Assembly (NCBI GenBank): GCA_030435675.1
Contig: CM059622.1
Span: 12,834,001-12,898,000, forward strand
Length of the DNA stretch: 64,000 nt
Direction of reading: 5' to 3'
DNA from: Steinernema hermaphroditum
Taxonomy: Eukaryota; Nematoda; Chromadorea; Rhabditida; Steinernematidae
Under the pieces are notes generated by a model. The model was not told the origin of the DNA. It saw only the letters and a program-made list of their open reading frames with translations, and searched no databases. The first letter of the stretch is position 1. Each line of letters starts with the position of its first letter. Positions 1 to 10,600 of this stretch are shown piece by piece. The translations under genes were made by a program, and so were the position numbers.

Positions 1-366
1 AAGACCCTCTGCACTTCGACGCTCCCCGGGATGAAGGAAAAGATGGCCAAACTCTGTCCCGCAACATGCGGACTCTGCGCCCAAAGTTCGTGCCGCGACG
101 CTCTCCCTGACTGCGCCACCACGGCCTCCCTTTGCAACGACGTCAACTTCGGCGACATCTGGAAGCAGCAGTGCGCCCGCACCTGCAACTCCTGCTCCAA
201 TACCGGCGCTACAGCCACCGTAACTCCACCTGCCACTCCTTGTCTCGATTCTCGCGCTAACTGCGCTCAGCTCGCGGGAATGGGCTTCTGTACCAACCAG
301 TTCTACATGCAGAAGGACCCCACCTTCATCCGCAGAACTTGCGGAAAATCCTGCAAGATGTGCTGA
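1..366 (+). CDS. Multi-ShKT-domain secreted protein, 5' truncated by window edge
   Basis: The reading frame is open from the first base to a TGA at the end, so the N terminus lies outside the window; the internal ATG at 31 is not a convincing start. Three ShKT (ShK toxin-like) six-cysteine domains are visible: the first partial (…CPATCGLC), the second from CRDALPDC to CNSC, the third from CLDSRANC to SCKMC, separated by a Thr/Pro/Ala linker. Each ends in the C-x3-C-x2-C pattern of the family. Such proteins are secreted and very abundant in nematodes; some are fused to enzymes (tyrosinases, astacins), so a catalytic domain could lie upstream. It is on the opposite strand and has a different design from the single-ShKT genes further right. 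Confidence 0.8.
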   Translation, partial: KTLCTSTLPGMKEKMAKLCPATCGLCAQSSCRDALPDCATTASLCNDVNFGDIWKQQCARTCNSCSNTGATATVTPPATPCLDSRANCAQLAGMGFCTNQFYMQKDPTFIRRTCGKSCKMC

Positions 367-618
367 AAAGTGACGAAGACAGATGACTGTGTCAGTTTTA
401 AGAATTGTGACGACGAACAGATGTACAACACGCATAAAATGATTCCGGTTTACCAACACATGTCACACAACATGAGGGGGAAGTGTCGCTGACCGCTTTG
501 TCTACGGTAGTCACTCCTCTCGGTGTGCAAAGCCTCCACTTGTAGAAGTGATCGAAACAGGCAAAAAGTACGCCCCCACTACTCTATTCAGTGTATGTCA
601 CACTCATGACACGATTTA

Positions 619-1151
619 TTAAAAATATTTCGCCTTGGCTCCCTCAAACGACTCGACGGCGCAACAGAACGCGGCGCTTAGGACGGCAACGTAGTCAGAG
701 AAACGGAAGACGAACGAACTCAATCCTGAATGCATATCGGCGGCCACGAAGTGAACGATAAGCGCGAGAACGAAACCGCCGTAAAGTCCTAAATCCTCTG
801 TTTAACGACAGGAACAGCTCTGTGAACTCACCGAAAGCGTAGTCAGCCTTTGTGGAACTGTCGCTGTGAACGGACATCATCTGCTGGAAGTCGTAGCGGC
901 CATCGACTTCGTTGAACCAGCGGCTGAAGACGAGAGCGATGTGCACGCCGAGGAAGATCGTCGGCAAGAGGAAGTTGCCGTAGCCGATCTGCTCATGCTC
1001 CATGTACAGTACCAGTACCTAAAAATGGTAGTGAACAGAAGGCAAAGATACGGTAGCTCGCCTGGATACAGCAGCCGAGGAGTTCGGCGCCGCGCAGCTC
1101 GTACATCAGCGTCGGGAAGTTGCGGTCGATGGGCTTGTGGCCGGTAAACAT
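619..1151 (-). CDS. Small four-helix membrane protein of unknown function
   Basis: Three exons (1062-1151, 832-1018, 619-788) splice in frame to 148 residues beginning MFTGHKPIDRNFP. Four hydrophobic stretches are visible (around AELLGCCIQVLVLY, NFLLPTIFLGVHIALVF, LYGGFVLALIVHFVA and VAVLSAAFCCAV), a tetraspanning layout. I do not recognise the family. Both introns are 43 nt; the first begins GC rather than GT. The TAA stop overlaps an AATAAA poly(A) signal (TAATAAA). The start is the first ATG in the 5' exon; that exon stays open upstream to an acceptor-like site near 1247, so the mRNA may be trans-spliced there, or a further 5' exon may exist that I could not join in phase. Confidence 0.55.
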
Positions 1152-1958
1152 GATGCGCGGAGGCCGTTCGCGCAACCAGTCGGAGGACGACGAAAGGAGT
1201 GAAATGAGAGGGACCGCTTTGCAGTGGAACGGTGCAGCAAGTGGTGCTGTCTAGACAGGGTGACCGAGACTGATGCTCTCTCTGGTGATCATTTAGGCGG
1301 GACTGTTCTATTTTTTACATCAGGGTTGATCACAGTGATCGAGGTTTGGACGTGGTAATCCGGCGTGTAGGGATCTCCCCATAAGTAGTTGATATATGTT
1401 ATGTCGCAAGCTCTTTGAATGAAAGCTTCAGAAATACATGGTGTCACAAAGAAATTCTCCCTCCACTCAGGCAGACATTTGCGTCTATGTCTACTAGACA
1501 AACGCTGCAATCATTTTGTCTAGCAGATCCTTGTGAATTCTGTCTGTTAAAAAGTGGTCTGCGGGGAATTTTATTTTTTGCACTGTATAATCTGTTCTGC
1601 TGTAGATTTGGTCCTCCTGCTTGTTTTTTTGCTGTCTAGATTTAATATCTTTTACACGATTTTATAAAGCGTTATCTTCCAGTTGTGGTCTGCGATACGC
1701 AGTATATCGTCTAAGACTACTGCAATTGTAGTCTGCTGTCGTTATAGTCTTTCCAGGGTGTGTAGATGTCTGTATTTGCGCGATTACAAGCAGAGATGCT
1801 GTTCGCTCGAAATTTCATCGATTTTTTCTTCATATTCGAGCTGGGTCCCGCAACGCTTAGCTTATGAATTGTTACGGTATCAAGTCAGCGGTGAAAAGGC
1901 GCGGGGGAATTTATGTAATTTCCCCTTTCGCGGCATCGATTTAAAACTTCGTTAAAAA
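1152..1958. other. Divergent intergenic region between the membrane protein and U2AF
   Basis: This stretch lies between a minus-strand and a plus-strand gene and should hold both promoters. Open frames on both strands here are under 95 codons, resemble nothing I know, and do not join to the neighbouring genes in phase. T-rich stretches occur around 1560-1640 and 1800-1860. Confidence 0.5.
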
Positions 1959-1968
1959 CGTTTTCCAG
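1959..1968 (+). promoter_or_regulatory. Probable spliced-leader acceptor directly before the U2AF start codon
   Basis: CGTTTTCCAG sits immediately before ATG GAC. It matches the nematode 3' splice-site consensus, and the frame upstream gives no continuation of U2AF, so the natural reading is a trans-splice site placing the leader directly on the start codon. Confidence 0.6.
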
Positions 1969-3661
<1,693 letters not shown>

Positions 3662-3693
3662 CCCACCTTCTCGTTATCATTGTTAAGCAACCG

Positions 3694-3699
3694 AATAAA
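3694..3699 (+). terminator. Poly(A) signal of the U2AF gene
   Basis: AATAAA lies just after the TAA stop. The segmental duplication that reappears near 7651 starts right after this signal. Confidence 0.7.
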
Positions 3700-3984
3700 A
3701 CGCTCGTGTGGTTGAGGCGATGTGGATCCTGTGTTTGAAACACCAAAGATAACTGCTCCCGAATTGTGGGAATTCCGATCGATATATCCACAAACAAAAA
3801 GTTGTTCCTTTTCAGGAGATTCGCTTCCTGACAGTTTCGATCCCGTCGAAAAGCATAGGGAGAACCGCAGTTCTCCTTTATTCATACTTTGCGATCTTTT
3901 CTCCACCCTTCCACACAAGATATCATAGGCTATGTGCTACAGATTTATTGAGCTACATCGTATCCTAGATAATGTCCAGATAAT

Positions 3985-4328
3985 TTACACAGCAGTGCAC
4001 ACACCACACGTTTTAGCGCACCACTTCTCAACCAAAGCCTTGTTGCCGCTTTTGCAGAATCCCTTTCGTTGGAATTGGGCACAGTCTCCCTTCCCAGTGA
4101 ACTTGTCTTCGCAAGTAGTGCCGCCGACTCCACCGGTGGAGTCACTGCCGCCAGAAATCGGATAGCACTCTTGCGAAGGGATGTCGCAACGCTGACCAGT
4201 TGGGCACTCGTTTCCAATACAAGCTGAGAAAAGGACCTTCGTTCAAATCTATGATTTATGTGCTTACGGCCTTCTTGGGAAACGACAAAGGCGACGAGCG
4301 CGGCGAGGACGACGGCTTTGACGAACAT
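3985..4328 (-). CDS. Small secreted ShKT-domain protein (tandem paralogue 1)
   Basis: Exon 1 (4268-4328, 61 nt) encodes a signal peptide MFVKAVVLAALVAFVVSQ; a 44-nt phase-1 intron follows; exon 2 (3985-4223) carries the mature protein, 99 residues in all. The mature part has two modules: a short C-x4-C-x4-C-x6-C cysteine segment (CIGNECPTGQRC…EC), then a Gly/Ser linker and one ShKT domain starting CEDKFTGKGDC and ending KWCAKTCGVC. Six ShKT cysteines are present. ShKT proteins are secreted and stabilised by three disulfides; roles range from channel-blocking folds to innate immunity and cuticle or pharynx functions, and nothing here decides between them. An AATAAAA box lies 41 bases upstream of the ATG. 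Confidence 0.88.
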
Positions 4329-4368
4329 GGTAGGACAGTTGAAGTGACGAGGAAGGCAGTGGCAGAGG

Positions 4369-4375
4369 TTTTATT
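4369..4375 (-). promoter_or_regulatory. TATA-like box of ShKT paralogue 1
   Basis: AATAAAA on the minus strand, 41 bases upstream of the ATG. The same box occurs at the identical distance in the duplicate copy (8346-8352). Confidence 0.4.
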
Positions 4376-4560
4376 CTCTTTTTTGGCTTTGTTTCCTTCA
4401 CAACGGAGACATCTGATCAAATTCTACACGTCCGAAGCACGCTTTTTGCAAATCTTCGCTTTCGTACATCTGATACAACAAACTACCCTCTCTTTTTTCA
4501 ACAAAATTGTATCATTTTTGTATAGGACTTCATATTGCCGCTCAAGTAGGCGATGACTGC

Positions 4561-5198
4561 CCATGCGAGCAGTGACGGATTTCAAAACTGTAGGTTTCAA
4601 GATTTCGCACAAAAATTTCGAGATCGAGACCGAGTTTCGAATATTTTGACTGAAAATGGAAGAGGTTTGGTATCGGCTAAATAAATGTGGACATTTCTCA
4701 CATTGTCCACACAGAAATATAGGGCTTGCTAGCTAGCACCGCCAGACAGAGCGACATATTTTTATGCCTACATATAACAGTGTCTGTGGACCGATGGTAA
4801 GAGATATCTGGAAGATATTGTCTGTTGATAGTGCCCCATTGTGCACCATACCATGGCTGTGCGAGACGAGACATTTCAACCTCGAGACTCGAGGCCAAAA
4901 TAAAAATCGCGAGACGAGACTTGCACAGCCTTGGCCCCGACTCCCCCATGCGTTATTTTCTGTTGTTATTGTGCATTAAGTATGTACATGCCTATGATGT
5001 GATATAAATCCTTTTTGGGCAAATCGGAAATTGGCGGACTGTTCCCGCTTTCCAATCAAATCTGCAAAATCAAACAAATTATGTCGTTTGCGACTCGTTA
5101 GTTCTACTTGATCACTTTATGTCACTCATGCATTCTCAGCTCAGCTCATTCTCAGCCATCCAGATTCTTATTCTTTTCATAACCTCATATAAATCAGA
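4561..5198. other. Intergenic; no gene recognised
   Basis: Around 4850-4960 there are short GAGACGAGAC and CTCGAGACTCGAG palindromic motifs, loosely similar to the GAGTCGAG-rich stretch at 13550-13790. No open frame looks like a real protein. Confidence 0.5.
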
Positions 5199-5504
5199 TC
5201 AACACGTGTCACAAGTCTTCGCGCACCACTTTTTGATCAAATCCGTGTCTGCGCTCTTGCAGAATCCTACGTTTTTAAATTGAGCGCAGTTTCCTTTTCC
5301 TGTGAAGTTGTCGACGCATCCACCAGAAGAGGCAATGCACTCCAGAGTAGCCACATCGCACGTGTATCCGGTATCGCACTTCTGATTTTCATCACATGCT
5401 GGAAATGACTTATCCGCACATCTCCACAATTGTCAACACATACGAAGCAGAGCGAGAACGGCCGATGAGGCGATAAAAGTGACGATGAGAGCCTTGAAGA
5501 GCAT
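5199..5504 (-). CDS. Small secreted ShKT-domain protein
   Basis: Exon 1 (5444-5504, 61 nt) encodes the signal peptide MLFKALIVTFIASSAVLA, then a 45-nt phase-1 intron, then exon 2 (5199-5398); total 86 residues. The mature protein has the same two-module plan as its neighbours: a CDENQKCDTGYTC…EC segment, then ShKT from CVDNFTGKGNC to KWCAKTCDTC. The start is the first ATG before a hydrophobic stretch, supported by a TATAAATG box 38 bases upstream. A longer overlapping frame that runs on through the intron is not the gene. Confidence 0.87.
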
Positions 5505-5541
5505 ACTGTGACAGTCAACCATAAATGCAAACCAACTAACC

Positions 5542-5549
5542 CATTTATA
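5542..5549 (-). promoter_or_regulatory. TATA box of ShKT gene
   Basis: TATAAATG on the minus strand, 38 bases upstream of the ShKT start codon at 5504. Confidence 0.45.
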
Positions 5550-6227
5550 TCGTTACGGTGACAGCTGTGTTAAGAAGGTTTTCGATGAATTCTCACCTCC
5601 GCACGGGAAGCGCAGCTGAACTAACCTGTGAATCAGATGATGGATGAAGGAATGCTTCACTGATCAGCACCAGAAGAGGTTCAGTTGTATCATCCGAGCA
5701 GTTCTAATCTCAAATGGGGAACTAGCTCGTTTTACATTTCTTCCTTTGAGAGGATAAAAAAAGAGCATCTTCATCGATGCTCTCTTTGATCGCGCGATTT
5801 CTTTTAACATCTACCACTGTTCTTTATCGCTTATCGCCCTATTCGACGTCCATTTTGGTCCAACCTTAATCTTGGATGCCGTCTACTATATTGCCGTTTG
5901 TTACCTATCTTTCAAAATTCACCGCAAACAACATCGCCGTTTTTATTTCCCGCGATGGTGATACCGATAACGATACGGGTGGTTTTACTTTGTCCTTTGA
6001 TACATTTTGCCAGACTGTGTAGTGCCACACAACTGGGCGATTCCTGAATCTGGACAACTAAGCAAAATCTCGATTCTCCGGGATACGCTTTTCAGAATTG
6101 GCGTCGTGAAGAAGGTCTGTATAAACATCAAGCGACGAGCGCCAGATTGTCTTGCCAATTTACTTCAATGCAATTCACTTTATTCTCAACTTTGACTTAT
6201 CTTGCAGTCATCTTCACAATTCACCAT
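5550..6227. other. Intergenic; short repeat shared with 7250-7296
   Basis: The segment near 6088-6130 (ATACG…TTTTCAGAATTGGCG…TCTGTATAAA) recurs near 7250-7296, probably debris of a small dispersed repeat. No gene is visible. Confidence 0.45.
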
Positions 6228-6602
6228 TCAAAAATTTAGTGCACTGATTACACGTCTTCGCACAATACACAATCGTACAATCGCACAATCGTACATCCAG
6301 TAAGGATCCAGGGGGGCTGCGTCGGGTTTCGGGCTGCACAACTCCAAAATCACCACTACGTTACACTCTTTTTCACCATAGATGTCGACACATTCCGGCG
6401 CCTTGTGGCACGTAGTGGTGTTCAGGTTACAGAGGAAGCCGGGCTGCGGACAGTACTTGTCTATGCAGGCTGAAATGTGGGTGGATGACAGTATTAATCA
6501 TTTTTACTTACGCATTCCCTCGATGCTCACCGGTGCACCGATGTTCAATCCCTTCACACCGGCGGAAACAAGAAGAACCAAAGCGATGGCTGCAGCACCC
6601 AT
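6228..6602 (-). pseudogene. ShKT-domain gene with its C terminus frameshifted by a 23-bp duplication
   Basis: Exon 1 (6512-6602, 91 nt) gives a signal peptide MGAAAIALVLLVSAGVKG; a 42-nt intron follows; exon 2 (6228-6469) continues to a TGA, 110 residues as read. A leading cysteine module and the first four ShKT cysteines are intact, but the frame then leaves the family pattern: the last two cysteines (the C-x2-C typical end) are found in the next frame, just beyond a 23-bp tandem duplication. The old frame would have stopped at 6214-6216. Either the gene is a recent pseudogene, or this allele makes a protein lacking a full disulfide set. A TATATAAG box lies about 48 bases upstream, so it may still be transcribed. 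Confidence 0.7.
6259..6294. repeat. 23-bp tandem duplication inside the ShKT exon
   Basis: CGCACAAT recurs at 6259 and 6282, exactly 23 bases apart, with an internal CACAATCGTAC repeat at 6268 and 6284. The 23-base length is not a multiple of three and causes the frame change. Confidence 0.75.
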
Positions 6603-6649
6603 TTGAACACACGGGGTCCTCCACTGTTTTCTGTTGTGTTCTGATAGGC

Positions 6650-6657
6650 CTTATATA
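6650..6657 (-). promoter_or_regulatory. TATA box of the frameshifted ShKT gene
   Basis: TATATAAG on the minus strand, about 48 bases upstream of the ATG at 6602. Confidence 0.5.
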
Positions 6658-7650
6658 GTGGTCCATTCGTGACAGATATAGGAAATATGTGTCATAGTGC
6701 ATGATGATTTATGAATCGATTCCGAGAAGCGTGAACTGATAATTATAGCATCAACAGCTATGTCGCTTCGCGACCTTTGAAACCAGGCATTTCTTCAAGA
6801 CTAGAAACCAGAAATCAGTAACCCGATGGTTGTTGCCATAACCAGGATTTCGAAATAAAGAATAACCAGAGATCCGTATTTGTCGTATAAAAGGGGGTGT
6901 TTTGACGGTCGGGAAAGGGCATAGAAAGTTTCGCGTCCTCAGGTTGAAAGATGCCGACGCCGACCGTATCCCGCCGTCCGCCGCCCCGTGACAATCGCCC
7001 TTTAAGGATCCACCCAGCTGCCGTCCGGATGAAAAAGGAACCGCCATCGACAAAGAAGCCACTGTTCTCTTTGCGCGCCATTGTGATATGTACCGTGTCT
7101 TAATAAAGGTTTAATTACCCAAGTTTGAGGTATCTCCACACCGCAACCTACTACTATTCACTATTCACTCTTCTAACCAGATAGCTAAGACCCGCGTGGC
7201 AGTAAACAGACATACCACTGAACCAACGTGGCGACCGCTCAAGCTATAAGAAATACGATTTTCAGAATGGGCGACCTGATGAAGTTCTGTATAAATCTAC
7301 TGCAGATGTGGCACCAATGTCACTAGCAGACCATATTGGTTTATACCAATTCTCGAGTGAAGCTTTTTTGGCTGACTAAGACGGTTCAGATTTGTGGTTA
7401 CGCTTGGCTATGTCTCTTTCATTTCTTCTGTCGTGGATATGGTAGTAGAGACATTGTCTTGCCTTCAGTGTCCTTGACTTTTATAGTGATCGATATCACT
7501 CTCCATCGATCTGTTCTTTTACACAAGCAAACTTTATTCTTAGAACAGATGACTAAAGCATGACCGATATTTCGGTGGTCTATTCATTCTTGCGTTAACA
7601 CAAACACACTAATCAAATATAGCTCGACATAAGACACATCTACGCTCGTG
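6658..7650. other. Intergenic with a GC-rich pocket at 6940-7085
   Basis: The GC-rich pocket is open on both strands: a minus-strand frame of 88 codons from 7081, and a plus-strand frame of about 50 codons from ATG 6951 whose TAA overlaps AATAAA. Neither resembles a known protein. The plus-strand piece could be the last exon of an unseen gene, but nothing upstream joins to it. The rest is AT-rich. Confidence 0.35.
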
Positions 7651-7961
7651 TGGCTGAGGCGGTGCGGATTCTTATGAGCGGCGTTTCGGTCGGACTGTGT
7701 GTATTGAAACACTCAAGCACTTTGGATGAGTGCTTCCGAGTTGTGGGACTTCTGATCAATACACCTCACGAATTAGTCTCCCCGGCGATCAGCCTTACAA
7801 CTCCACAGGTGAAAAGCTGTTCTTTTTTAGGTTAACCGCATCCTCACAGTTTCGATTTAGTCAAAATCCGGTAGAACTCTGTATTCATCCGCACTTCCAT
7901 GCAAAAAAATCACAGGCTATGGGCTAAATATTTATTGAGCTACATGCAGATCCTAGATGAT

Positions 7962-8305
7962 CTACGCGGAAGTGCACACACCGCAGGTTTTAGCGCACCA
8001 CTTCTCAATCAAAGCCTTGTTGCCGCTTTTGCAGAATCCCTTTCGTTGGAATTGGGCACAGTCTCCCTTCCCAGTGAACTTGTCTTCGCAAGTAGTGCCG
8101 CCGACTCCGCCGGTGGAGTCACTGCCGCCAGAAATCGGATAGCACTCTTGCGAAGGGATGTCGCAACGCTGACCAGTTGGGCACTCGTTTCCAATACAGG
8201 CTGAAAAGAGGATCTTCGCTTAGATCTACGATTCGTGTGCTTACGGCCTTCTTGGGAAACGACGAAGGCGACGAGCGCGGCGAGGACGACGGCTTTGACG
8301 AACAT
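7962..8305 (-). CDS. Small secreted ShKT-domain protein (tandem paralogue 2)
   Basis: Near-identical duplicate of the gene at 3985-4328: exon 1 8245-8305 (61 nt, same signal peptide), 44-nt intron, exon 2 7962-8200, 99 residues. Within the mature protein only a few residues near the C terminus differ (Val to Ile before EKWCAKTC; the last residues are SA instead of AV). The intron sequences differ more than the exons, consistent with selection on the protein. All six ShKT cysteines and the four-cysteine leading module are present. Confidence 0.88.
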
Positions 8306-8345
8306 GGTAGGACAGTTGAAGTGACGAGGAGTGCAGTGGCAGAGG

Positions 8346-8352
8346 TTTTATT
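8346..8352 (-). promoter_or_regulatory. TATA-like box of ShKT paralogue 2
   Basis: AATAAAA, 41 bases upstream of the ATG, identical in position to copy 1. Confidence 0.4.
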
Positions 8353-8512
8353 CTCTTTTTTGGCTTTGTTTCCTTCACAACGGAGACATCTGATCAAATT
8401 CTACACGTCCGAAGCACGCTTTCTGCAAATCTTCGCTTTCGTCCATCTGATACGAGAAACTACCCTCTCTTTTTCAATCAAATTGTATCATTTCATAAGT
8501 CATTAAGTCACA

Positions 8513-8820
8513 TCAGCACACATCACATGTCCGGGCGCACCATTTCTTGACCGTTTCCGGATTGCCCGTTCTGCAGAAGCCACTTCTCTTGAACTGCACA
8601 CAGTTTCCCTTTCCTTTGAATGCGTCGACGCAGAACGGATTAGAAGCCTTGTGACATGAGTTGGTAATCTGATCGCAATCGTATCCGGATGGACATTGGC
8701 CTTCCATACAAGCTAGAATTATTATCGTAGAAATACACTTTAAATGCTGAATTTACGCAAATTGCTCGTTCCAATGGCTGCCGTAATTATCAAAAGAAGG
8801 GCGAAAGCGTTGGCGTACAT
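8513..8820 (-). CDS. Small secreted ShKT-domain protein
   Basis: Exon 1 (8757-8820) encodes the signal peptide MYANAFALLLIITAAIG; a 44-nt phase-1 intron ends in TTCTAG; exon 2 (8513-8712) gives 87 residues in total. The mature part has a CMEGQCPSGYDC…C module followed by ShKT from CVDAFKGKGNC to KWCARTCDVC. It lies head-to-tail with the tandem paralogues and shares their exon design, so all probably descend from one ancestral gene. A TATAAAAG box lies 40 bases upstream. Confidence 0.87.
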
Positions 8821-8859
8821 TGTAAGTACGGCCGCTTGCCTTTTCTTGACGTTTCAATT

Positions 8860-8867
8860 CTTTTATA
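8860..8867 (-). promoter_or_regulatory. TATA box of ShKT gene
   Basis: TATAAAAG on the minus strand, 40 bases upstream of the ATG at 8820. Confidence 0.55.
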
Positions 8868-9352
8868 CGTGCCAGCGTTGTTATTCTTAGAGCAGAATGC
8901 CCAAATAGTCACACTGTAGGGCACAAAATGACATGTGTTTGTGATGACATGAATCATATTGCAACATAGAAATAAGAATCAATGTCATGTGGTGCCCAAA
9001 CCAATATGTTTAGAATAGAACATAACGCGCTTTCACATAAACGAAAAAAGGTGAACCACTACAAACAAAGATAGCTTCCAAAATGTCCATCATTGATCCG
9101 AAAATCGGCACGCATGTATGCAAGCATTGTAGGATGTTAACCCCAAAAGGTCGTCGGCTTATATTCACACCTCATCATATAAACATCCTTCAAAAGTTAT
9201 ACGGAGGTATAAGCATGATTGCCAAAACTATAGATAGTAGTACCGATCCTACGGTGATCTACGTTTCCTCGTTCCTCACCATGAGATATATTGCATGGCG
9301 GAAGCCATTGATTCAAGCAAGGTAGTAGCGGATTTATTGATGCAGATGAACG
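8868..9352. other. Intergenic; no convincing gene
   Basis: An 80-codon plus-strand frame (9083-9325) exists but has no recognisable motif, no splice partners and an AT-rich context; I do not treat it as a gene. This stretch is the 3' flank of the pepsin-like gene. Confidence 0.5.
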
Positions 9353-10537
9353 CTACTCGCCGATACAATTGGATTCAGTGTCGATTGAGTTAGGCGAGAA
9401 TCCGATCGTCGCCCCATCGAAGTCGAAGTTCACACAGTAGCTGGCCATCAGAGGGTGGCCAAAGTACCAGCTGGCACCGAAACCATTTGCCGCGCTGTCT
9501 TCGAAGTTCACAACGCACTGATTGCTACCGTAGGGCGGAAGAGGCCGTTGACGGTAGAGATATTGGGACGGAGGGATGACCAGCGTGGCGCCGTCAACCA
9601 AAACTCTGAAATCGGGCAGATCGGTTCTTTTGCAGGCGGTGACGTAGGCGCCAACGGTCGCATTCCAGGGCGCGTCGATGAACTTCATCATTTTCGTCAA
9701 GTCCTTCTTGGGCATTCCGATATAGCCCGTGGCGCTGGCGACGACAGCCTGGGACTTGGAAAAGTGCCGTACAGGGCCGAATTCGAAGCCGTCCATCGCG
9801 AACTGCCAGTTGGCCTTGGAGGTGACGGGCACGTAGTGGATCTTCGAGTTGTCGCACTCTGGGCCGGGGAGAAGGTCGCCGAATCGAAGGAAGCTCTGGC
9901 ATCCCGTGAGGGAGAAGGCCAGGGAAAACATCTTGTTGCCGAAGTGGCCGAGCATGTTGGTGGAGAAGGGAGGAGTAGTTTTGGTGATCTGTCCAAGAGG
10001 CCAATTCATGCCGATCATTCCGTTCATGTTCCTATCGACGTCTCCGTAGGGGATGAGGGAGAATTCCTGAGACATGTTGACGTAGCTAAGGGCGAAAGGC
10101 TGAAAAGTACATTTTCTACGTAATATGGCCAATAGCAGTCTACCATGATATAGTCGACTCCTGTGCTTTGATCAACGGAGGCATAGCTCTTCGATTTCTT
10201 CGGGTTGAAACAGTTGAGCTGCTTGTTCTGCTCGTCGGTGTTGTTTCCAGGGCACGTAGCCACCGTCATCTTCACAGAGGCAGTGTCCAAAATCCAGAAT
10301 CCAACACGGTACTGCGATCCGATCATAACGCCTTCTTCGTAGTAGTCTTGGTACACATGTTTGAAGTGACCATTCTTCGACTTTTGACTGAAACTTGGTA
10401 CTGAACTTATTGTACTTTTCAATTCTAGCCTACCTGAGATCTACCAAATGTGTCCTCTTGGAGGTTATAACGCGCGGTGGCACAGAAAGAGCGCCACAGA
10501 AGGCGAATATAAGGGAAAGGACGAGCAGACGTTTCAT
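9353..10537 (-). CDS. Secreted pepsin-fold (A1) protein with both catalytic motifs degenerate
   Basis: Exons 10434-10537, 10144-10387 and 9353-10099 give 364 residues, about the length of a pepsin. It starts with a signal peptide MKRLLVLSLIFAFCGA. Family landmarks: a first lobe with FWILDTAS where active enzymes have DTGS (Asp69 present, Gly replaced); a flap-like Tyr region near 134; a second-lobe site reading AVVASATG (about 234-241) where active enzymes have D-T-G, so the second catalytic Asp is missing; and the conserved C-terminal pattern ending SYCVNFDFDGATIGFSP. It is therefore predicted inactive as an aspartic protease, perhaps a binding protein. Both introns are short (46 and 44 nt). 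An intestinal-type GATA site lies just upstream. Confidence 0.82.
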
Positions 10538-10590
10538 TGTGTCGACGCAAAACGAAAGGGGAGACGGTTTGTGGCCTGCAGCAGGAAGCG

Positions 10591-10600
10591 GTCTTATCAG
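10591..10600 (-). promoter_or_regulatory. GATA-factor site, intestinal ELT-2 type
   Basis: CTGATAAGAC on the minus strand, 54 bases upstream of the pepsin-like start codon. ACTGATAAGA is the known consensus of the C. elegans intestinal GATA factor ELT-2, which drives gut peptidase genes. Confidence 0.55.

Larger units (their letters stand above)
3702..4560. repeat. Segmental duplication, copy 1 (contains a ShKT gene)
   Basis: This block aligns with 7651-8495 on the same strand, starting at CGCTCGTGTGG. The first ~250 bases are diverged; the ShKT gene and its upstream ~200 bases are nearly identical. The offset between the two start codons is 3977 bases. Confidence 0.9.
7651..8495. repeat. 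Segmental duplication, copy 2 (contains a ShKT gene)
   Basis: Aligns with 3702-4560 in the same orientation. Similarity is strongest over the gene and its promoter and fades beyond about 8495, where the next ShKT gene begins. Confidence 0.9.

Noticed and set aside
1289..1510. Upstream exon for the four-helix protein
   Set aside because: Its only good donor (GTAAAA after NPD) is in phase 0 while the next exon needs phase 1, so it cannot be joined.
9083..9325. 80-codon open frame between the ShKT and pepsin-like genes
   Set aside because: No recognisable feature and no supporting promoter or splice context.
9455..10123. 222-codon plus-strand open frame
   Set aside because: It is the antisense shadow of the pepsin-like exon, whose spliced minus-strand product shows real family motifs.
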